From contig NZ_RHHM01000007.1 in NCBI RefSeq assembly GCF_003846135.1, forward strand, positions 204,285 to 268,284: a stretch of 64,000 nt of DNA, written 5' to 3'. Under the pieces are notes generated by a model. It saw only the letters and a list, made by a program, of their open reading frames with translations, was not told where the DNA came from and did not search any database. Position numbers and translations under genes: made by a program. Positions 40,345 through 50,044 of this stretch are shown here, piece by piece. This stretch comes from Erwinia psidii (lineage in GTDB: Bacteria; Pseudomonadota; Gammaproteobacteria; Enterobacterales; Enterobacteriaceae). Positions within the stretch are counted from its first letter, which is position 1, and each line of letters opens with the position of its first letter.

Positions 40345-41064
40345 ATGCTCAGCTTACGTTCAGTCAATCAGTTCTATGGGCAAAACCATATTCTGTGGGA
40401 TGTGGATTTGGATTTAGCTCCCGGCACCTGTACCGGGGTGCTGGGACAGCCGGGAATGGGAAAAACAACCCTGGTCAACTGTATTATGGGCCATCTGCCC
40501 ATCAACAGCGGTTCAATGACCTGGCAGGAGGCCGACCTGCCGCCGCAAAACCTGCTGCTGCAACCGGTGGAGCAACGTGCCGCGCTGGGCATTGGCTACG
40601 TACCGCAGGGGCGTCAGATTTTCTCGCAGCTTAACGTCGAGGAGAATCTGCAAATTGCCCTGCTGGCCGGTGCCGGACAGGAGCGTCATCGCGCCATTCC
40701 ACAGATGATCTACGAACTTTTTCCGGCGCTTTATTCCAGGCGTCACCAGCGCAGCGGCGAGCTGTCACTCGATCAGCAGCAACAGCTGGCGCTGGCCAGA
40801 GCGCTGGTGTTAAAGCCAAAACTGCTGATCCTGGATGAGCCAACGGGAGGGATGTCGCCCTGGCTTGAAGAAGAAATGGGCAACCTTATTCACCGACTGA
40901 ATAATGATTTTGGCCTGACAATCCTGCTGCTGGAACAGCGGATATCATTTATCCGCCGCGTCGCCGACTATTTTTTGCTGCTGCACCGTGGGCGCAATGT
41001 GGCGCATGGCAAAATGGCGCAACTGGATGAACAGATTATCAATACCTGGCTGACGGTAACCTGA
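40345..41064 (+). CDS. Orphan UrtE/LivF-type ABC ATPase with altered signature motif
   Basis: Encodes 239 residues most like UrtE, the urea ABC transporter ATPase (LSLRSVNQFYGQNHILWDVD, LGIGYVPQGRQIFSQLNVEENL, YELFPAL). Walker A is intact (GQPGMGKT, residues 34-41) and Walker B is LLILDE (160-165), but the signature LSGGQ reads LSLDQ (140-144), and PTEG after Walker B reads PTGG. No permease, binding protein or partner ATPase lies near. GAAGGAG eight bases before the ATG supports translation; the longer frame from 40192 does not look coding. It may be a relic still open, or have lost transport function. Confidence 0.82.
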   Translation: MLSLRSVNQFYGQNHILWDVDLDLAPGTCTGVLGQPGMGKTTLVNCIMGHLPINSGSMTWQEADLPPQNLLLQPVEQRAALGIGYVPQGRQIFSQLNVEENLQIALLAGAGQERHRAIPQMIYELFPALYSRRHQRSGELSLDQQQQLALARALVLKPKLLILDEPTGGMSPWLEEEMGNLIHRLNNDFGLTILLLEQRISFIRRVADYFLLLHRGRNVAHGKMAQLDEQIINTWLTVT

Positions 41065-41328
41065 TCGCCCGCCGTAGCACTGAGTAGGGGTTGACGGGTT
41101 AACGTAACGGGTGTGGTCAGTATTGTGCGCTGCCGTTCAGGAGCTGAGGCGAATATTTATTACTGACCAACAAACGTCACTGATGTCTGATCCTTTTGGC
41201 ATATATTGTTTAATTTTATGGTATGCCAGATTGTAAATGATTATTTTGGCACAGGTTACTCCTGCTGCTCGGGGACATATTTCCGGCACGTTACCACATG
41301 ATCAATCTGACTGCTCCCGCTCTCCTTT

Positions 41329-41706
41329 TTACCGTGCTAACCTAAACGGCCACGGTGTAAACGCGGCGGAGCCTTTCTGGTCATCAGACACCCTGATCAT
41401 ATGATATGTTTTTCCATCCTTAAGAAATAAACCCTGGTCTTTTTCGCCATCAGATATATTCCTGTCACCTGCCTGACTGCTGCAAAAACAGGATTTTATT
41501 GATTTCAGTAATCCAAAATTTTGCTCCCCACCGCCGTCAGGAACCGCCGCAGGATCTGAGAGCTTCTGTACCATCTTTTCTGCATTCTCATTTTTGACCG
41601 ATGACAATTTACCTGGAATACCGGATTTGTCATACTTATCCGTTGAAAGTTGATTATAAGGTGACACAGTTGAATAAGGTCTTATTACAATAGGGTCCAG
41701 CGCCAT
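41329..41706 (-). CDS. Small protein of unknown function between urtE-like gene and bioD
   Basis: Encodes 125 residues. The N-terminal 50 are rich in Ser, Tyr, Pro, Asn and Lys without a Sec signal (MALDPIVIRPYSTVSPYNQL), as in many type III secreted proteins; the middle has KSCFCSSQ; the C-terminus is GKTYHMIRVSDDQKGSAAF. The ATG at 41706 has AAGGAG eight bases upstream, preferred over the ATG 20 codons earlier. No family recognised and no hrp-box-like promoter seen upstream. It sits in an accessory pocket that splits the uvrB-bio linkage of E. coli. A secreted effector role is a guess. Confidence 0.6.
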   Translation of the reverse strand: MALDPIVIRPYSTVSPYNQLSTDKYDKSGIPGKLSSVKNENAEKMVQKLSDPAAVPDGGGEQNFGLLKSIKSCFCSSQAGDRNISDGEKDQGLFLKDGKTYHMIRVSDDQKGSAAFTPWPFRLAR

Positions 41707-42120
41707 CTTTCGGCTCCTTTTATATAAAATAATGATGCTATTTCTGCTGGCTAAACAACGCGCCAAAGAGGCTACAGTATCTGATAAATGAAATATTTCA
41801 AAAAACGGTGATTAACGACACGGTTAAAGAAAACAGACGACCACAGTCCGTCACCGCATCCGGCTACAAAATTTACATAAGAAATAAAAAAGAGGCCCCG
41901 CGCAATTCGGCCTTATTATCACCAATAAATAAGAGAAAATCGCCAGCCATCCAGAAGCTGGCCCAACGGGCGTAATTGCGTAAGCCTGTAAATATAAAGA
42001 ACGGACACGATCGGTGCATCACCACTGGAGAGTACCGTTGTACGTCAGGATGACAGGCACTGCCCCTGACCTGGAGAGCAGGGTAAAATAGCCTGACGGA
42101 ACCGACCGTTGTTACCGGGG
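41707..42120. other. Gap between the unknown gene and bioD
   Basis: 413 bases, AT-rich near 41800-41940. No gene seen. It would hold the promoter of the leftward 41329-41706 gene and the end of the bio operon; no clear intrinsic terminator was found. Confidence 0.45.
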
Positions 42121-42795
42121 TTATTCCGGGAGCGTGACAAAGTGCCCCAGTCGCTCAAACTGCGTGCTGTCAGAAAGATGCGGAATTTCGCCCAGCATGG
42201 GTGCCGCCAGCCGCTGTTGCAGGCTGGCCAGATATTCAGCGTGTCGCCTGCCGGCAGGCTGTACCACATTAGCAATCCATCCTGCCAGCCGCAGTCCGCT
42301 GGTCTGAATTGCCTGTGCAGTGAGCATCGCATGATTGATGCAGCCAAGTTTGATTCCCACCACCAGCACGACCGGCAGTTGTTCCTGTACCACCCAGTCA
42401 GCAAAGGTGGTGCTGGCCGACAGCGGTGTGTACCAGCCTCCTGCCCCTTCTGTTAATACCCAGTCAGCCTGACGGCTCAACGCTGCCAGCCCGGCCGAAA
42501 GCCGGGAAAAAAGAATGGGCCGCTGCTCCAGTTCACTGGCGATATGGGGTGAAGTCGGCTCCATAAATGCCAGAGGATTAATATCCTCATAGGGCAACAA
42601 CAGTACACTGTTGCGCTGGAGGGCCAGCGCGTCACTGTTACGAACACCTTCCGGCGTCAGCTCACAGCCTGATGCCACCGGCTTGTATCCCACCGCGCGA
42701 AAACCCGCGGAGCGTGCAGCCTGCAGCAGTGCCTGACTTGCCACGGTTTTGCCAACTTCAGTATCTGTTCCGGTAATAAACCAGCATTTAGTCAC
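42121..42795 (-). CDS. bioD: Dethiobiotin synthetase BioD
   Basis: Encodes 224 residues with the P-loop GTDTEVGKT (about residues 9-17), KPVASGC, and EGAGGWYTPLS. It makes dethiobiotin from 7,8-diaminopelargonate, CO2 and ATP. The start overlaps the bioC stop by 8 bases; last gene of bioBFCD. Confidence 0.96.
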   Translation of the reverse strand: MTKCWFITGTDTEVGKTVASQALLQAARSAGFRAVGYKPVASGCELTPEGVRNSDALALQRNSVLLLPYEDINPLAFMEPTSPHIASELEQRPILFSRLSAGLAALSRQADWVLTEGAGGWYTPLSASTTFADWVVQEQLPVVLVVGIKLGCINHAMLTAQAIQTSGLRLAGWIANVVQPAGRRHAEYLASLQQRLAAPMLGEIPHLSDSTQFERLGHFVTLPE

Positions 42796-43546
42796 AATCG
42801 ATTACTCCATACACCAGATGGTAACTGAGCAGAAATCCGCGCCTGTCGCGCGGCCAGTGCTGCGTTAATTGTTGCAGGTGACGACGACTGAGTATCATCC
42901 CATCACGCCCCTGATGCAGATGAGTAGCGCCGGTTCCCTTCAGTGAACGCAGCGTGCTGAGCAGGTCCGGGAATGCCAGCGTCAGCGTTTGCTGATGCAA
43001 CTGTGCCCCCAGCGATTGCCCCGCCTCACGTATGGCATCAACCGTCAGAAAACGATTAACCGGCGCATTTAAATCAAGCACCTGCCAGGCGGTATTCAGC
43101 TCACTGAGCGAGCCGGCTGCAAGCGTGGAGAACAGCACCTGACCTCCCGGCAACGTCACCCGGCGCAATTCCTGCAGGGCCATGCTTAAGTCACTGCACC
43201 ATTGCACGGCAAGGTTGCTCCAGCACAGATCAAACTGCGGTTCAGCGAAGGGTAAAGCTTCAATGTCCCCCGGCTGGTAATGGTCGGCAGCCTGTTGTGA
43301 CCTGGCCTGAAACAACATCTCTGCTGATAAATCGAGCGCGGTCACCTGATTTCCGGCGCGACGCCAGCGCTGGCTGAACCAGCCGGTACCACAGCCGGCA
43401 TCAAGAATTTTCCGGCCCTGACGCCACCGGGCATAGCTGGCCAGCTGTTCACCGCTTCTGCGTTGCAGTTCAGCGTACTGGTCATAGCCTGATGCCGCCC
43501 GACCAAATGCCCTGGCAATGGCCTGTTTATTAACGGTTTGCAGCAT
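42788..43546 (-). CDS. bioC: Malonyl-ACP O-methyltransferase BioC
   Basis: Encodes 252 residues: class I SAM methyltransferase with motif [26 protein letters not shown], and the acidic [24 protein letters not shown]. It methylates malonyl-ACP to start pimelate synthesis. The start at 43546 has GGAGG five bases upstream and lies inside the bioF 3' end (17-base overlap). Confidence 0.95.
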   Translation of the reverse strand: MLQTVNKQAIARAFGRAASGYDQYAELQRRSGEQLASYARWRQGRKILDAGCGTGWFSQRWRRAGNQVTALDLSAEMLFQARSQQAADHYQPGDIEALPFAEPQFDLCWSNLAVQWCSDLSMALQELRRVTLPGGQVLFSTLAAGSLSELNTAWQVLDLNAPVNRFLTVDAIREAGQSLGAQLHQQTLTLAFPDLLSTLRSLKGTGATHLHQGRDGMILSRRHLQQLTQHWPRDRRGFLLSYHLVYGVIDCD

Positions 43547-44684
43547 ACAACGCCTCCAGTAAGCCCTGAATATCTTCTGCATGGTGACGTGCCGTCAGGG
43601 TGATCCGTAGTCTGGCCGTGCCCGGAGGCACCGTGGGCGGCCGGATAGCGGTCAACCAGTATCCCTGCTGTCGCATCGTCGCCGCCATCCGTAATGCATG
43701 ATGTTCAGACCCCACGATCAGCGGCTGAATGGCCGTGGTTGACGGCGGTATTGTCAGTCCCAGCTGCTCCGCTCCGTGGCGGAACAGGGCAATATTCTGT
43801 CGCAGCCGTTGCCGCAGTTCATCCCCCTGCTGAATGCGGGACAAGGCGGTTTGCAGGGCGCAAACCTGTGCCGGAGGCATGGCGGTGCTGTAAATCAGGT
43901 GGCGGGCAAACTGCAACAGATAATCAGCCGTGTCATTAGCACACAGTACCGCCGCCCCGCTGATACCGAATGCTTTACCAAAAGTGACCACTAACAGCTC
44001 CGGCTGAACCTGTTGCTGCCAGCAACTGCCCTTGCCCTGCTCACCGCAGGTGCCAATACCGTGGGCATCGTCCACCATCAGCCAGCCACCGTGAAGACGG
44101 GTAAGCCGGTGCAGTTCAGCCAGCGGAGCGCTGTCACCGTCCATACTGAACACGCCTTCGGTCACCACCAGGGTTTCGCCCTGATGCGGTGAAGCGGCAA
44201 GCAGTCTGGCCAGCGAATCAGGCTGATTATGGGTAAAGCGTCGTAGCAGTGCCGGACTGAGGGCGGACGCCTCCAGCAGTGAGGCGTGAGACAGTTTATC
44301 GGCGAAGATCCGATCATCTTTTCCGTTCAGCGCCGCAATCACCGCCTGATTGGCGGCAAAGCCGGAAATAAACAACAGCGCCCTGGGGTAGCCAAGCCAG
44401 TCCGCCAGCTGCTGTTCAAACTGCTGATGTGGCAATCTGTAGCCAGTGACATGGCCGGAGCCTCCCGCGCCAACGCCGTATCGCTCCGCGCCCTGCCGCC
44501 AGGCGTTGATGATGTCTGGATCGTGGCTCAGACCAAGGTAATCATTGCCGGAAAAATTAAGATAGCGCCGCCCGTCAATATCAAGCGTGCGTGCATCCCC
44601 CCGTTCACTGACACAGCGCTGGCGAAACTGCCCCTGCTCCCGGCGATTTTCCAGCGCCAGGCTGATACGTTGTGACCAGCTCAT
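43530..44684 (-). CDS. bioF: 8-amino-7-oxononanoate synthase BioF
   Basis: Encodes 384 residues of the alpha-oxoamine synthase family: [31 protein letters not shown], the Asp of MVDDAHGIG and the PLP-binding Lys in VTFGKAFG. Condenses pimeloyl-ACP with alanine. The ATG directly follows the bioB stop (TAAATG). Confidence 0.96.
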   Translation of the reverse strand: MSWSQRISLALENRREQGQFRQRCVSERGDARTLDIDGRRYLNFSGNDYLGLSHDPDIINAWRQGAERYGVGAGGSGHVTGYRLPHQQFEQQLADWLGYPRALLFISGFAANQAVIAALNGKDDRIFADKLSHASLLEASALSPALLRRFTHNQPDSLARLLAASPHQGETLVVTEGVFSMDGDSAPLAELHRLTRLHGGWLMVDDAHGIGTCGEQGKGSCWQQQVQPELLVVTFGKAFGISGAAVLCANDTADYLLQFARHLIYSTAMPPAQVCALQTALSRIQQGDELRQRLRQNIALFRHGAEQLGLTIPPSTTAIQPLIVGSEHHALRMAATMRQQGYWLTAIRPPTVPPGTARLRITLTARHHAEDIQGLLEALYAANR

Positions 44685-45716
44685 TTACAACGCCGCGTTG
44701 TAGAACAGTTCGGTATCACCCTGCATCAGCTGACTGGCCAGCGCCTGTTGCTGTTCGTTATCACCAAATCCGGTGGTGGTCTGCTTCGGATTCAGCCCCA
44801 GTTTACGGAACAGTTGCAGATCCTTGTCTTCTTCCGGGTTTGGCGTGGTCAGCAGTTTGCAGCCGTAGAAAATGGAGTTCGCCCCGGCCATAAAACACAT
44901 CGCCTGGGTCTGTTCACTCATCGACTCACGACCTGCGGAAAGGCGGACATGGGAAGCCGGCATCATAATACGGGCAACGGCAATGGTGCGGATAAAATCG
45001 AACGGATCGACGTCATCGTTATCTGCCAGCGGCGTGCCTTTTACCTTGACCAGCATATTGATGGGCACGCTTTCCGGCGGAGTGGGCAGATTGGCCAGCT
45101 GCACCAGCAGGCCGGCACGATCGTTAACCGTTTCACCAAGGCCAACAATGCCGCCGGAGCAGACTTTAATTCCGACATCCCGCACTTTGCCCAGCGTATC
45201 GAGGCGTTCCTGATAACTACGGGTGGTGATGATGTTGCCGTAAAATTCCGGCGAGGTATCCAGATTATGATTGTAAAAATCCAGTCCGGCACTGGCCAGA
45301 CGCGCCGCCTGGTCACCACTTAGCGTACCCAGCGTCATACAGGTTTCCAGCCCCATGGCTTTCACCCCTTTCACCATCTGTTCAAGGTACGGCATATCGC
45401 GCTCATGAGGATTTTTCCACGCCGCCCCCATACAAAAACGGTCCGAACCGGCTGCTTTCGCTTTACGGGCAGAGGTCAACACCTCTTCCACTTCCATCAG
45501 CCGCTCCGTTTCCAGCCCGGTTTTGTAGCGTGCGCTCTGCGGGCAGTATTTACAGTCTTCCGGGCAGGCGCCGGTTTTGATCGACAACAGCGTACTGACC
45601 TGAACCTGGCGGGGATCGAAATGCTGCCGGTGAACCTGCTGCGCCTCAAACAGCAGTTCGAGAAAAGGCTTATCAAACAGGGTCTGTGCCTGCGCGATCG
45701 TCCAGCGATGTGCCAT
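44685..45716 (-). CDS. bioB: Biotin synthase BioB (radical SAM)
   Basis: Encodes 343 residues. CPEDCKYC carries the Cys-x3-Cys-x2-Cys 4Fe-4S cluster (about residues 53-60); [26 protein letters not shown] FYNHNLDTS and GGIVGLGET follow. It inserts sulfur into dethiobiotin. The ATG at 45716 has TTGGAG at 8 bases; a TTG at 45728 would use that same site as coding sequence and is rejected. First gene of bioBFCD, divergent from bioA. Confidence 0.96.
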   Translation of the reverse strand: MAHRWTIAQAQTLFDKPFLELLFEAQQVHRQHFDPRQVQVSTLLSIKTGACPEDCKYCPQSARYKTGLETERLMEVEEVLTSARKAKAAGSDRFCMGAAWKNPHERDMPYLEQMVKGVKAMGLETCMTLGTLSGDQAARLASAGLDFYNHNLDTSPEFYGNIITTRSYQERLDTLGKVRDVGIKVCSGGIVGLGETVNDRAGLLVQLANLPTPPESVPINMLVKVKGTPLADNDDVDPFDFIRTIAVARIMMPASHVRLSAGRESMSEQTQAMCFMAGANSIFYGCKLLTTPNPEEDKDLQLFRKLGLNPKQTTTGFGDNEQQQALASQLMQGDTELFYNAAL

Positions 45717-45765
45717 TGCTTGCTCCAAAAAGGTCTGTCATTTGTGGTTATTACCTGGTTATCGC

Positions 45766-45796
45766 TGTAAACTAATTTTTTTGAAATTGGTTTACA
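45766..45796. promoter_or_regulatory. BirA operator-like site between bioB and bioA
   Basis: Inverted half-sites TGTAAAC (45766-45772) and GTTTACA (45790-45796) separated by 17 mostly A/T bases, in the 88-base gap between the divergent bioB and bioA starts. The E. coli bio operator has the same half-sites with 18 bases between these cores, so the spacing here appears one base shorter. Confidence 0.85.
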
Positions 45797-45804
45797 AGAC
45801 ATTT

Positions 45805-47091
45805 ATGACCCCTTCCGATCTGACGTTTGACCGTGAGCATATCTGGCACCCCTACACTTCAATGAGCAAACCGCTGCCGGTTTATCCGGTGGTGGCCGCA
45901 CGGGGAACATCACTCTTTCTGGACGACGGGCGTGAACTGGTTGACGGTATGTCTTCCTGGTGGTCGGCCATTCATGGCTACAACCATCCTCGTCTGAATC
46001 AGGCGATGTGCGCACAGATTGAACAGATGTCACATGTGATGTTCGGGGGTATTACCCATCCGGTAGCAGTGGCACTGTGCCGCAGGCTGGTGGCGATGAC
46101 GCCACCGGGGCTGGAGTGTGTTTTTCTGGCAGATTCGGGGTCAGTGGCAGTGGAAGTGTCAATGAAAATGGCGCTGCAATACTGGCAGGCGCGCGGCGAA
46201 CGCCGCCAGCGCTTCCTCACCCTGCGTAACGGCTACCACGGTGATACCTTTGCCGCGATGTCAGTATGCGATCCGCAGAACGCCATGCACAGCCTCTATC
46301 AGGGCTATCTACCCGACCATTTGTTTGCCCCTGCACCGCAGTGCCGTTTCAGTGACAGCTGGCAGGAGAACGACATTGATGATTTCGCCCGCCTGGCAGC
46401 ACTGCACGCCGGTGAACTGGCCGCCGTTATCCTCGAGCCTGTCGTACAGGGCGCTGGCGGGATGCGTTTTTATCATCCTCACTATTTGCAGCGGGTGCGC
46501 GAACTCTGTGATCGCCATGGTTTGCTGCTGATCGCCGATGAAATCGCCACCGGATTTGGCCGTACCGGCAGGCTGTTTGCCTGTGAACATGCGGGGATTG
46601 CCCCTGATATTCTCTGTGTCGGCAAGGCGCTGACCGGAGGCACCATGACACTCTCTGCCACGCTTACCACCCGGGAAGTGGCCAGCACCATCAGCAACGG
46701 CGAAGCGGGCTGCTTTATGCATGGCCCAACGTTTATGGCCAATCCGCTGGCCTGTGCCGTGGCCAGTGAAAGTCTGGCAATATTGCAGGAAAACCACTGG
46801 CAGCAGCAGGTTGCCGGTATTGAGGCGCGGTTGCGCTCTGCCCTGCTACCGCTGAAACAGAAGGCCGCCGTCGCCGATGCACGCGTGTTGGGAGCTATCG
46901 GGGTAATTGAAACCCAGCGGCCGGTAAATATGGCGCGCATCCAGGCATTCTTTGTCGGGAGAGGCGTCTGGCTGCGCCCCTTTGGCAGACTGATTTATAT
47001 GATGCCACCTTATTTGATTGCGCCAGAAGCACTGATGAAGCTGGTGGAGGCCATTGCCGACGCGCTGGATGATCCCTCACTGTTCCACTGA
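45805..47091 (+). CDS. bioA: Adenosylmethionine-8-amino-7-oxononanoate aminotransferase BioA
   Basis: Encodes 428 residues of class III PLP aminotransferase: [52 protein letters not shown] and the PLP lysine in [11 protein letters not shown]. Uses SAM as amino donor to make diaminopelargonate. ATG at 45805, just after the BirA site. The upstream in-frame ATG at 45742 would cross the operator. Confidence 0.96.
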   Translation: MTPSDLTFDREHIWHPYTSMSKPLPVYPVVAARGTSLFLDDGRELVDGMSSWWSAIHGYNHPRLNQAMCAQIEQMSHVMFGGITHPVAVALCRRLVAMTPPGLECVFLADSGSVAVEVSMKMALQYWQARGERRQRFLTLRNGYHGDTFAAMSVCDPQNAMHSLYQGYLPDHLFAPAPQCRFSDSWQENDIDDFARLAALHAGELAAVILEPVVQGAGGMRFYHPHYLQRVRELCDRHGLLLIADEIATGFGRTGRLFACEHAGIAPDILCVGKALTGGTMTLSATLTTREVASTISNGEAGCFMHGPTFMANPLACAVASESLAILQENHWQQQVAGIEARLRSALLPLKQKAAVADARVLGAIGVIETQRPVNMARIQAFFVGRGVWLRPFGRLIYMMPPYLIAPEALMKLVEAIADALDDPSLFH

Positions 47092-47737
47092 GCCACCGTT
47101 AAATCGCAGCGTGGCAGCCGGACGCTGAACGGTTTGTCAATATTCCACGCCCGGCGGGAGGATGCAGGCGGCACCGGGGTGCACCTGGCGCTAACGGTAT
47201 TGTGAACAATAAGCGCGTAAAAACTGCCGTTCGGTTGATATTACGGCGTCCGCCATGCTGTTTGTCAGAACCGCATTTACACCGGGTTTACGATCTAAGG
47301 CACCTGAAAAAATATAAATGCCAGTCATGCTGCCTTTAACCAAATGAACGCACACGAAAATCAATAAACCGTATTTTCACTGTCACAAGATAATAAAAAA
47401 CGGCCTGTCCACATTTTTGTACAACCCGTTATACCAGCTTATTTATCAATGGTATTTATGGTGACTCCCACCCGCGCCTTCCTGTGTAGGCGCCATCCGA
47501 CAGATGCCTTTTAATATATTGATAAAAAACAATTTTATTCCAGATAATTGATGACCAAAAACCGTAAAGTATTTCACCTGAAACGCAACACCCCCCGCAA
47601 AAAAATACAGTCCCGTTATTTTCACCTGCCGAAAAATAGGGTTATCAGACAGTCCTGATTTACCGCAATATACAGCACATAAGTACCGCGAATGCACTAC
47701 GCTTTTAAAAAGCTGGTTGCGAAATAAGAAGGAAAAT
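47092..47737. other. Gap downstream of bioA
   Basis: 646 bases, AT-rich in 47320-47600. No gene with a ribosome site and natural composition seen. It must hold the end of the bioA transcript and the promoter of the curA-DJ-1-ybhB operon; no strong promoter match was found. Confidence 0.45.
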
Positions 47738-48781
47738 ATGCCACAAGATAAACAGACTAACCGCCGTATCGTACTGGCGTCACGGCCGCAGGGTGCACCA
47801 ACAGGTGCCAATTTCCGTATGGAAACAGAACACCGTCCGGCCCCGGCCAGCGGACAAATCCTCCTGCGCACCGTCTGGCTTTCACTGGACCCCTATATGC
47901 GTGGTCGTATGAGTGATGCCCCCTCTTATGTTGCTCCGGTTCAGATTAACGAGGTGATGAGCGCCGGGACGGTAGCTGTCGTTGAGCAATCCGCCCATGA
48001 TGATTACCAGCCGGGTGACTGGGTGGTCAGCCAGAATGGCTGGCAGGATTTCGCCCTCTCCGATGGCAAAGATCTGTTCAAACTGAGCGGCCCGGTGCTG
48101 AAACATCCTTCGTGGGCACTGGGGATGTTGGGCATGACCGGCTTCACCGCATATATGGGACTGCTGGACATTGGTAATCCACAACCCGGTGAAACTGTGG
48201 TGGTGGCTGCCGCGACGGGGGCGGTGGGTTCAATAGTGGGACAAATCGCCAAACTGAAAGGCTGTTACGTGGTCGGCATTGCCGGTGGGGCGGAAAAATG
48301 CCGCTATGCCGAAGCCGTGCTGGGTTTTGATCGCTGTCTCGACCACCGCAGTGCCGATCTGGCGGCATCGCTCAAGCGCTATTGTCGTGATGGTATCGAT
48401 ATCTATTTTGAAAGCGTTGGCGGTCAGGTTTTTAACGCCGTATTGCCGTTAATGAACACCAGAGGACGCATCCCGGTTTGTGGTCTGATTGCCGATTACA
48501 ACCGTACAGAAAAATCGTCTGCCCCTGACCAACTCGCGCAATTTCAAAGCGCTATCCTGCGTAAACGGCTTCGCGTGCAGGGCTTTATCATCAATCAGGA
48601 CTATGGTCATCGCTTCGGTGAATTTTTCAGGCAAATGAGCCAGTGGGTGGCGGAAGATCGTTTCATCTTCCGTGAGGATATTGTTGAAGGGCTGGATAAC
48701 GCCCCGGAAACCTTTATCGGCATGTTGGAAGGCAAAAATTTCGGCAAGGTGCTGGTAAAAGTCGCAGGCGATAAGCCATGA
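47738..48781 (+). CDS. curA: NADPH-dependent oxidoreductase, CurA (YncB) family
   Basis: Encodes 347 residues of the zinc-independent MDR family: LDPYMRGRMSD, VVSQNGWQDFAL, GMTGFTAYMGL, the nucleotide-binding AAATGAVGSIVGQIAKLKG, VGGQVFNAVLPLMNTRGRIPVCG. CurA-type enzymes reduce electrophilic enones such as curcumin. The start at 47738 has GAAGGA upstream; an ATG seven codons earlier is less likely. It heads a tight operon (10- and 15-base gaps) with a DJ-1 protein and ybhB. Confidence 0.9.
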   Translation: MPQDKQTNRRIVLASRPQGAPTGANFRMETEHRPAPASGQILLRTVWLSLDPYMRGRMSDAPSYVAPVQINEVMSAGTVAVVEQSAHDDYQPGDWVVSQNGWQDFALSDGKDLFKLSGPVLKHPSWALGMLGMTGFTAYMGLLDIGNPQPGETVVVAAATGAVGSIVGQIAKLKGCYVVGIAGGAEKCRYAEAVLGFDRCLDHRSADLAASLKRYCRDGIDIYFESVGGQVFNAVLPLMNTRGRIPVCGLIADYNRTEKSSAPDQLAQFQSAILRKRLRVQGFIINQDYGHRFGEFFRQMSQWVAEDRFIFREDIVEGLDNAPETFIGMLEGKNFGKVLVKVAGDKP

Positions 48782-48791
48782 GGAAAACAGA

Positions 48792-49472
48792 ATGAAAATA
48801 GTAATGGTGCTGACCTCGCACGATCGACTGGGTGATACCGGCAAAAAAACCGGATTCTGGTTGGAGGAATTTGCGGCACCTTATTATGTCTTCCGTGATG
48901 CCGGAGCCAGTATTGTGCTGGCGTCCCCGGCAGGAGGACAGCCGCCGCTCGATCCGGTGAGTGACCAGCCGGATGCGCAAACAACAGAGACGCAACGTTT
49001 CCGCCAGGATATGGTCGCACGGCAGGCGCTGGCCAATACACAGCGGCTGGCCACCATCGACAGCAGCAACTTTGATGCGGTGTTTTATCCGGGTGGCCAC
49101 GGTCCGCTGTGGGATCTGGCAGAAGATCGGCACAGCATTGAACTGATCGAAAACTTCTGTGCCAACGGTAAACCCGTCGGGGCGGTCTGCCACGCTCCAG
49201 GCGTACTGCGGCAGGTGAAAAATGCCGATGGCAGTATGCTGGTGGCCGGTAAACACGTCACCGGTTTCAGTAACAGCGAAGAACGCGCCGTTGGACTGAC
49301 AAATGTGGTACCTTTTCTGGTCGAGGATGCGCTGATTGCACTGGGTGCCCACTACGAAAAAACCGTCGACTGGGGCGTTTTCACCCTCACCGACGGGCTG
49401 CTGGTCACCGGGCAAAATCCGGCATCCTCCGCCGCCGCAGCTAAAGCGCTGCTAAAACTGCTACGCTCATAA
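48792..49472 (+). CDS. DJ-1/PfpI-family protein
   Basis: Encodes 226 residues with the nucleophile elbow VGAVCHAPG (Cys133-His134) and YPGGHGPLWDL, as in large-type DJ-1/HchA-like and PfpI-like hydrolases. Members act as glyoxalase III or deglycases, or as chaperones. The pairing with CurA suggests a module against reactive carbonyls (inference). Ten bases after curA; AGGAAAAC precedes the ATG. Confidence 0.88.
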   Translation: MKIVMVLTSHDRLGDTGKKTGFWLEEFAAPYYVFRDAGASIVLASPAGGQPPLDPVSDQPDAQTTETQRFRQDMVARQALANTQRLATIDSSNFDAVFYPGGHGPLWDLAEDRHSIELIENFCANGKPVGAVCHAPGVLRQVKNADGSMLVAGKHVTGFSNSEERAVGLTNVVPFLVEDALIALGAHYEKTVDWGVFTLTDGLLVTGQNPASSAAAAKALLKLLRS

Positions 49473-49487
49473 ACACCAGGAGGTGGA

Positions 49488-49964
49488 ATGAAACTGTTTA
49501 GCCAGGATTTTAACGATGGCGATAAGTTGCCTGAACGGCAGGTTTTTAACGGCATGGGCTACACCGGAGACAATCTGTCTCCGCATCTGATTTGGGACGA
49601 CGTTCCGGCCGGTACGAAAAGTTTTGCGATAACCTGCTACGACCCCGATGCACCGACAGGCTCCGGCTGGTGGCACTGGGGTGTGGCAAACCTGGCAGCG
49701 GATACCCGCGTACTGCCACAGGGAGCCGGTTCCGGCGTGGCTGAACTGCCTTCCGGCACGGTACAGACCCGCACGGATTTTGGTAAGGCGGGCTACGGTG
49801 GCGCAGCACCGCCCAAAGGAGAAAGCCACCGCTACATCTTTACGGTGTATGCCCTCGACGTGGAAAAGCTCGACGTGGATGAAAACGCCAGCGGCGCTTA
49901 CCTCGGTTTTAATATTCATTTTCATCAGCTGGGCAGCGCGTCAGTGACGGCAATCTATAGCTGA
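49488..49964 (+). CDS. ybhB: PEBP/RKIP-family protein YbhB
   Basis: Encodes 158 residues, the same length as E. coli YbhB. Conserved PEBP pocket: DNLSPHLIWDDVPAGTKSFAITCYDPDAPTGSGWWHW and GAAPPKGESHRYIFTVYALD. Binds anionic ligands; function in bacteria unclear. GGAGGTGG before the ATG is a strong ribosome site. In E. coli ybhB lies beside bioA; here curA and the DJ-1 gene stand between. Confidence 0.94.
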   Translation: MKLFSQDFNDGDKLPERQVFNGMGYTGDNLSPHLIWDDVPAGTKSFAITCYDPDAPTGSGWWHWGVANLAADTRVLPQGAGSGVAELPSGTVQTRTDFGKAGYGGAAPPKGESHRYIFTVYALDVEKLDVDENASGAYLGFNIHFHQLGSASVTAIYS

Positions 49965-49982
49965 GCATCACCTTACCGGCAC

Positions 49983-50005
49983 AAAGGGGCGAATATCGCC
50001 CCTTT
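49983..50005 (+). terminator. Intrinsic terminator after ybhB
   Basis: AAAGGGGCGA / TCGCCCCTTT stem of 10 bp with a 3-base loop, continuing into TTT, between convergent ybhB and pgl. Confidence 0.9.
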
Positions 50006-50044
50006 TTTCTGCCTGTTATCCACGACCAGGATGTCGCTTAAGCA

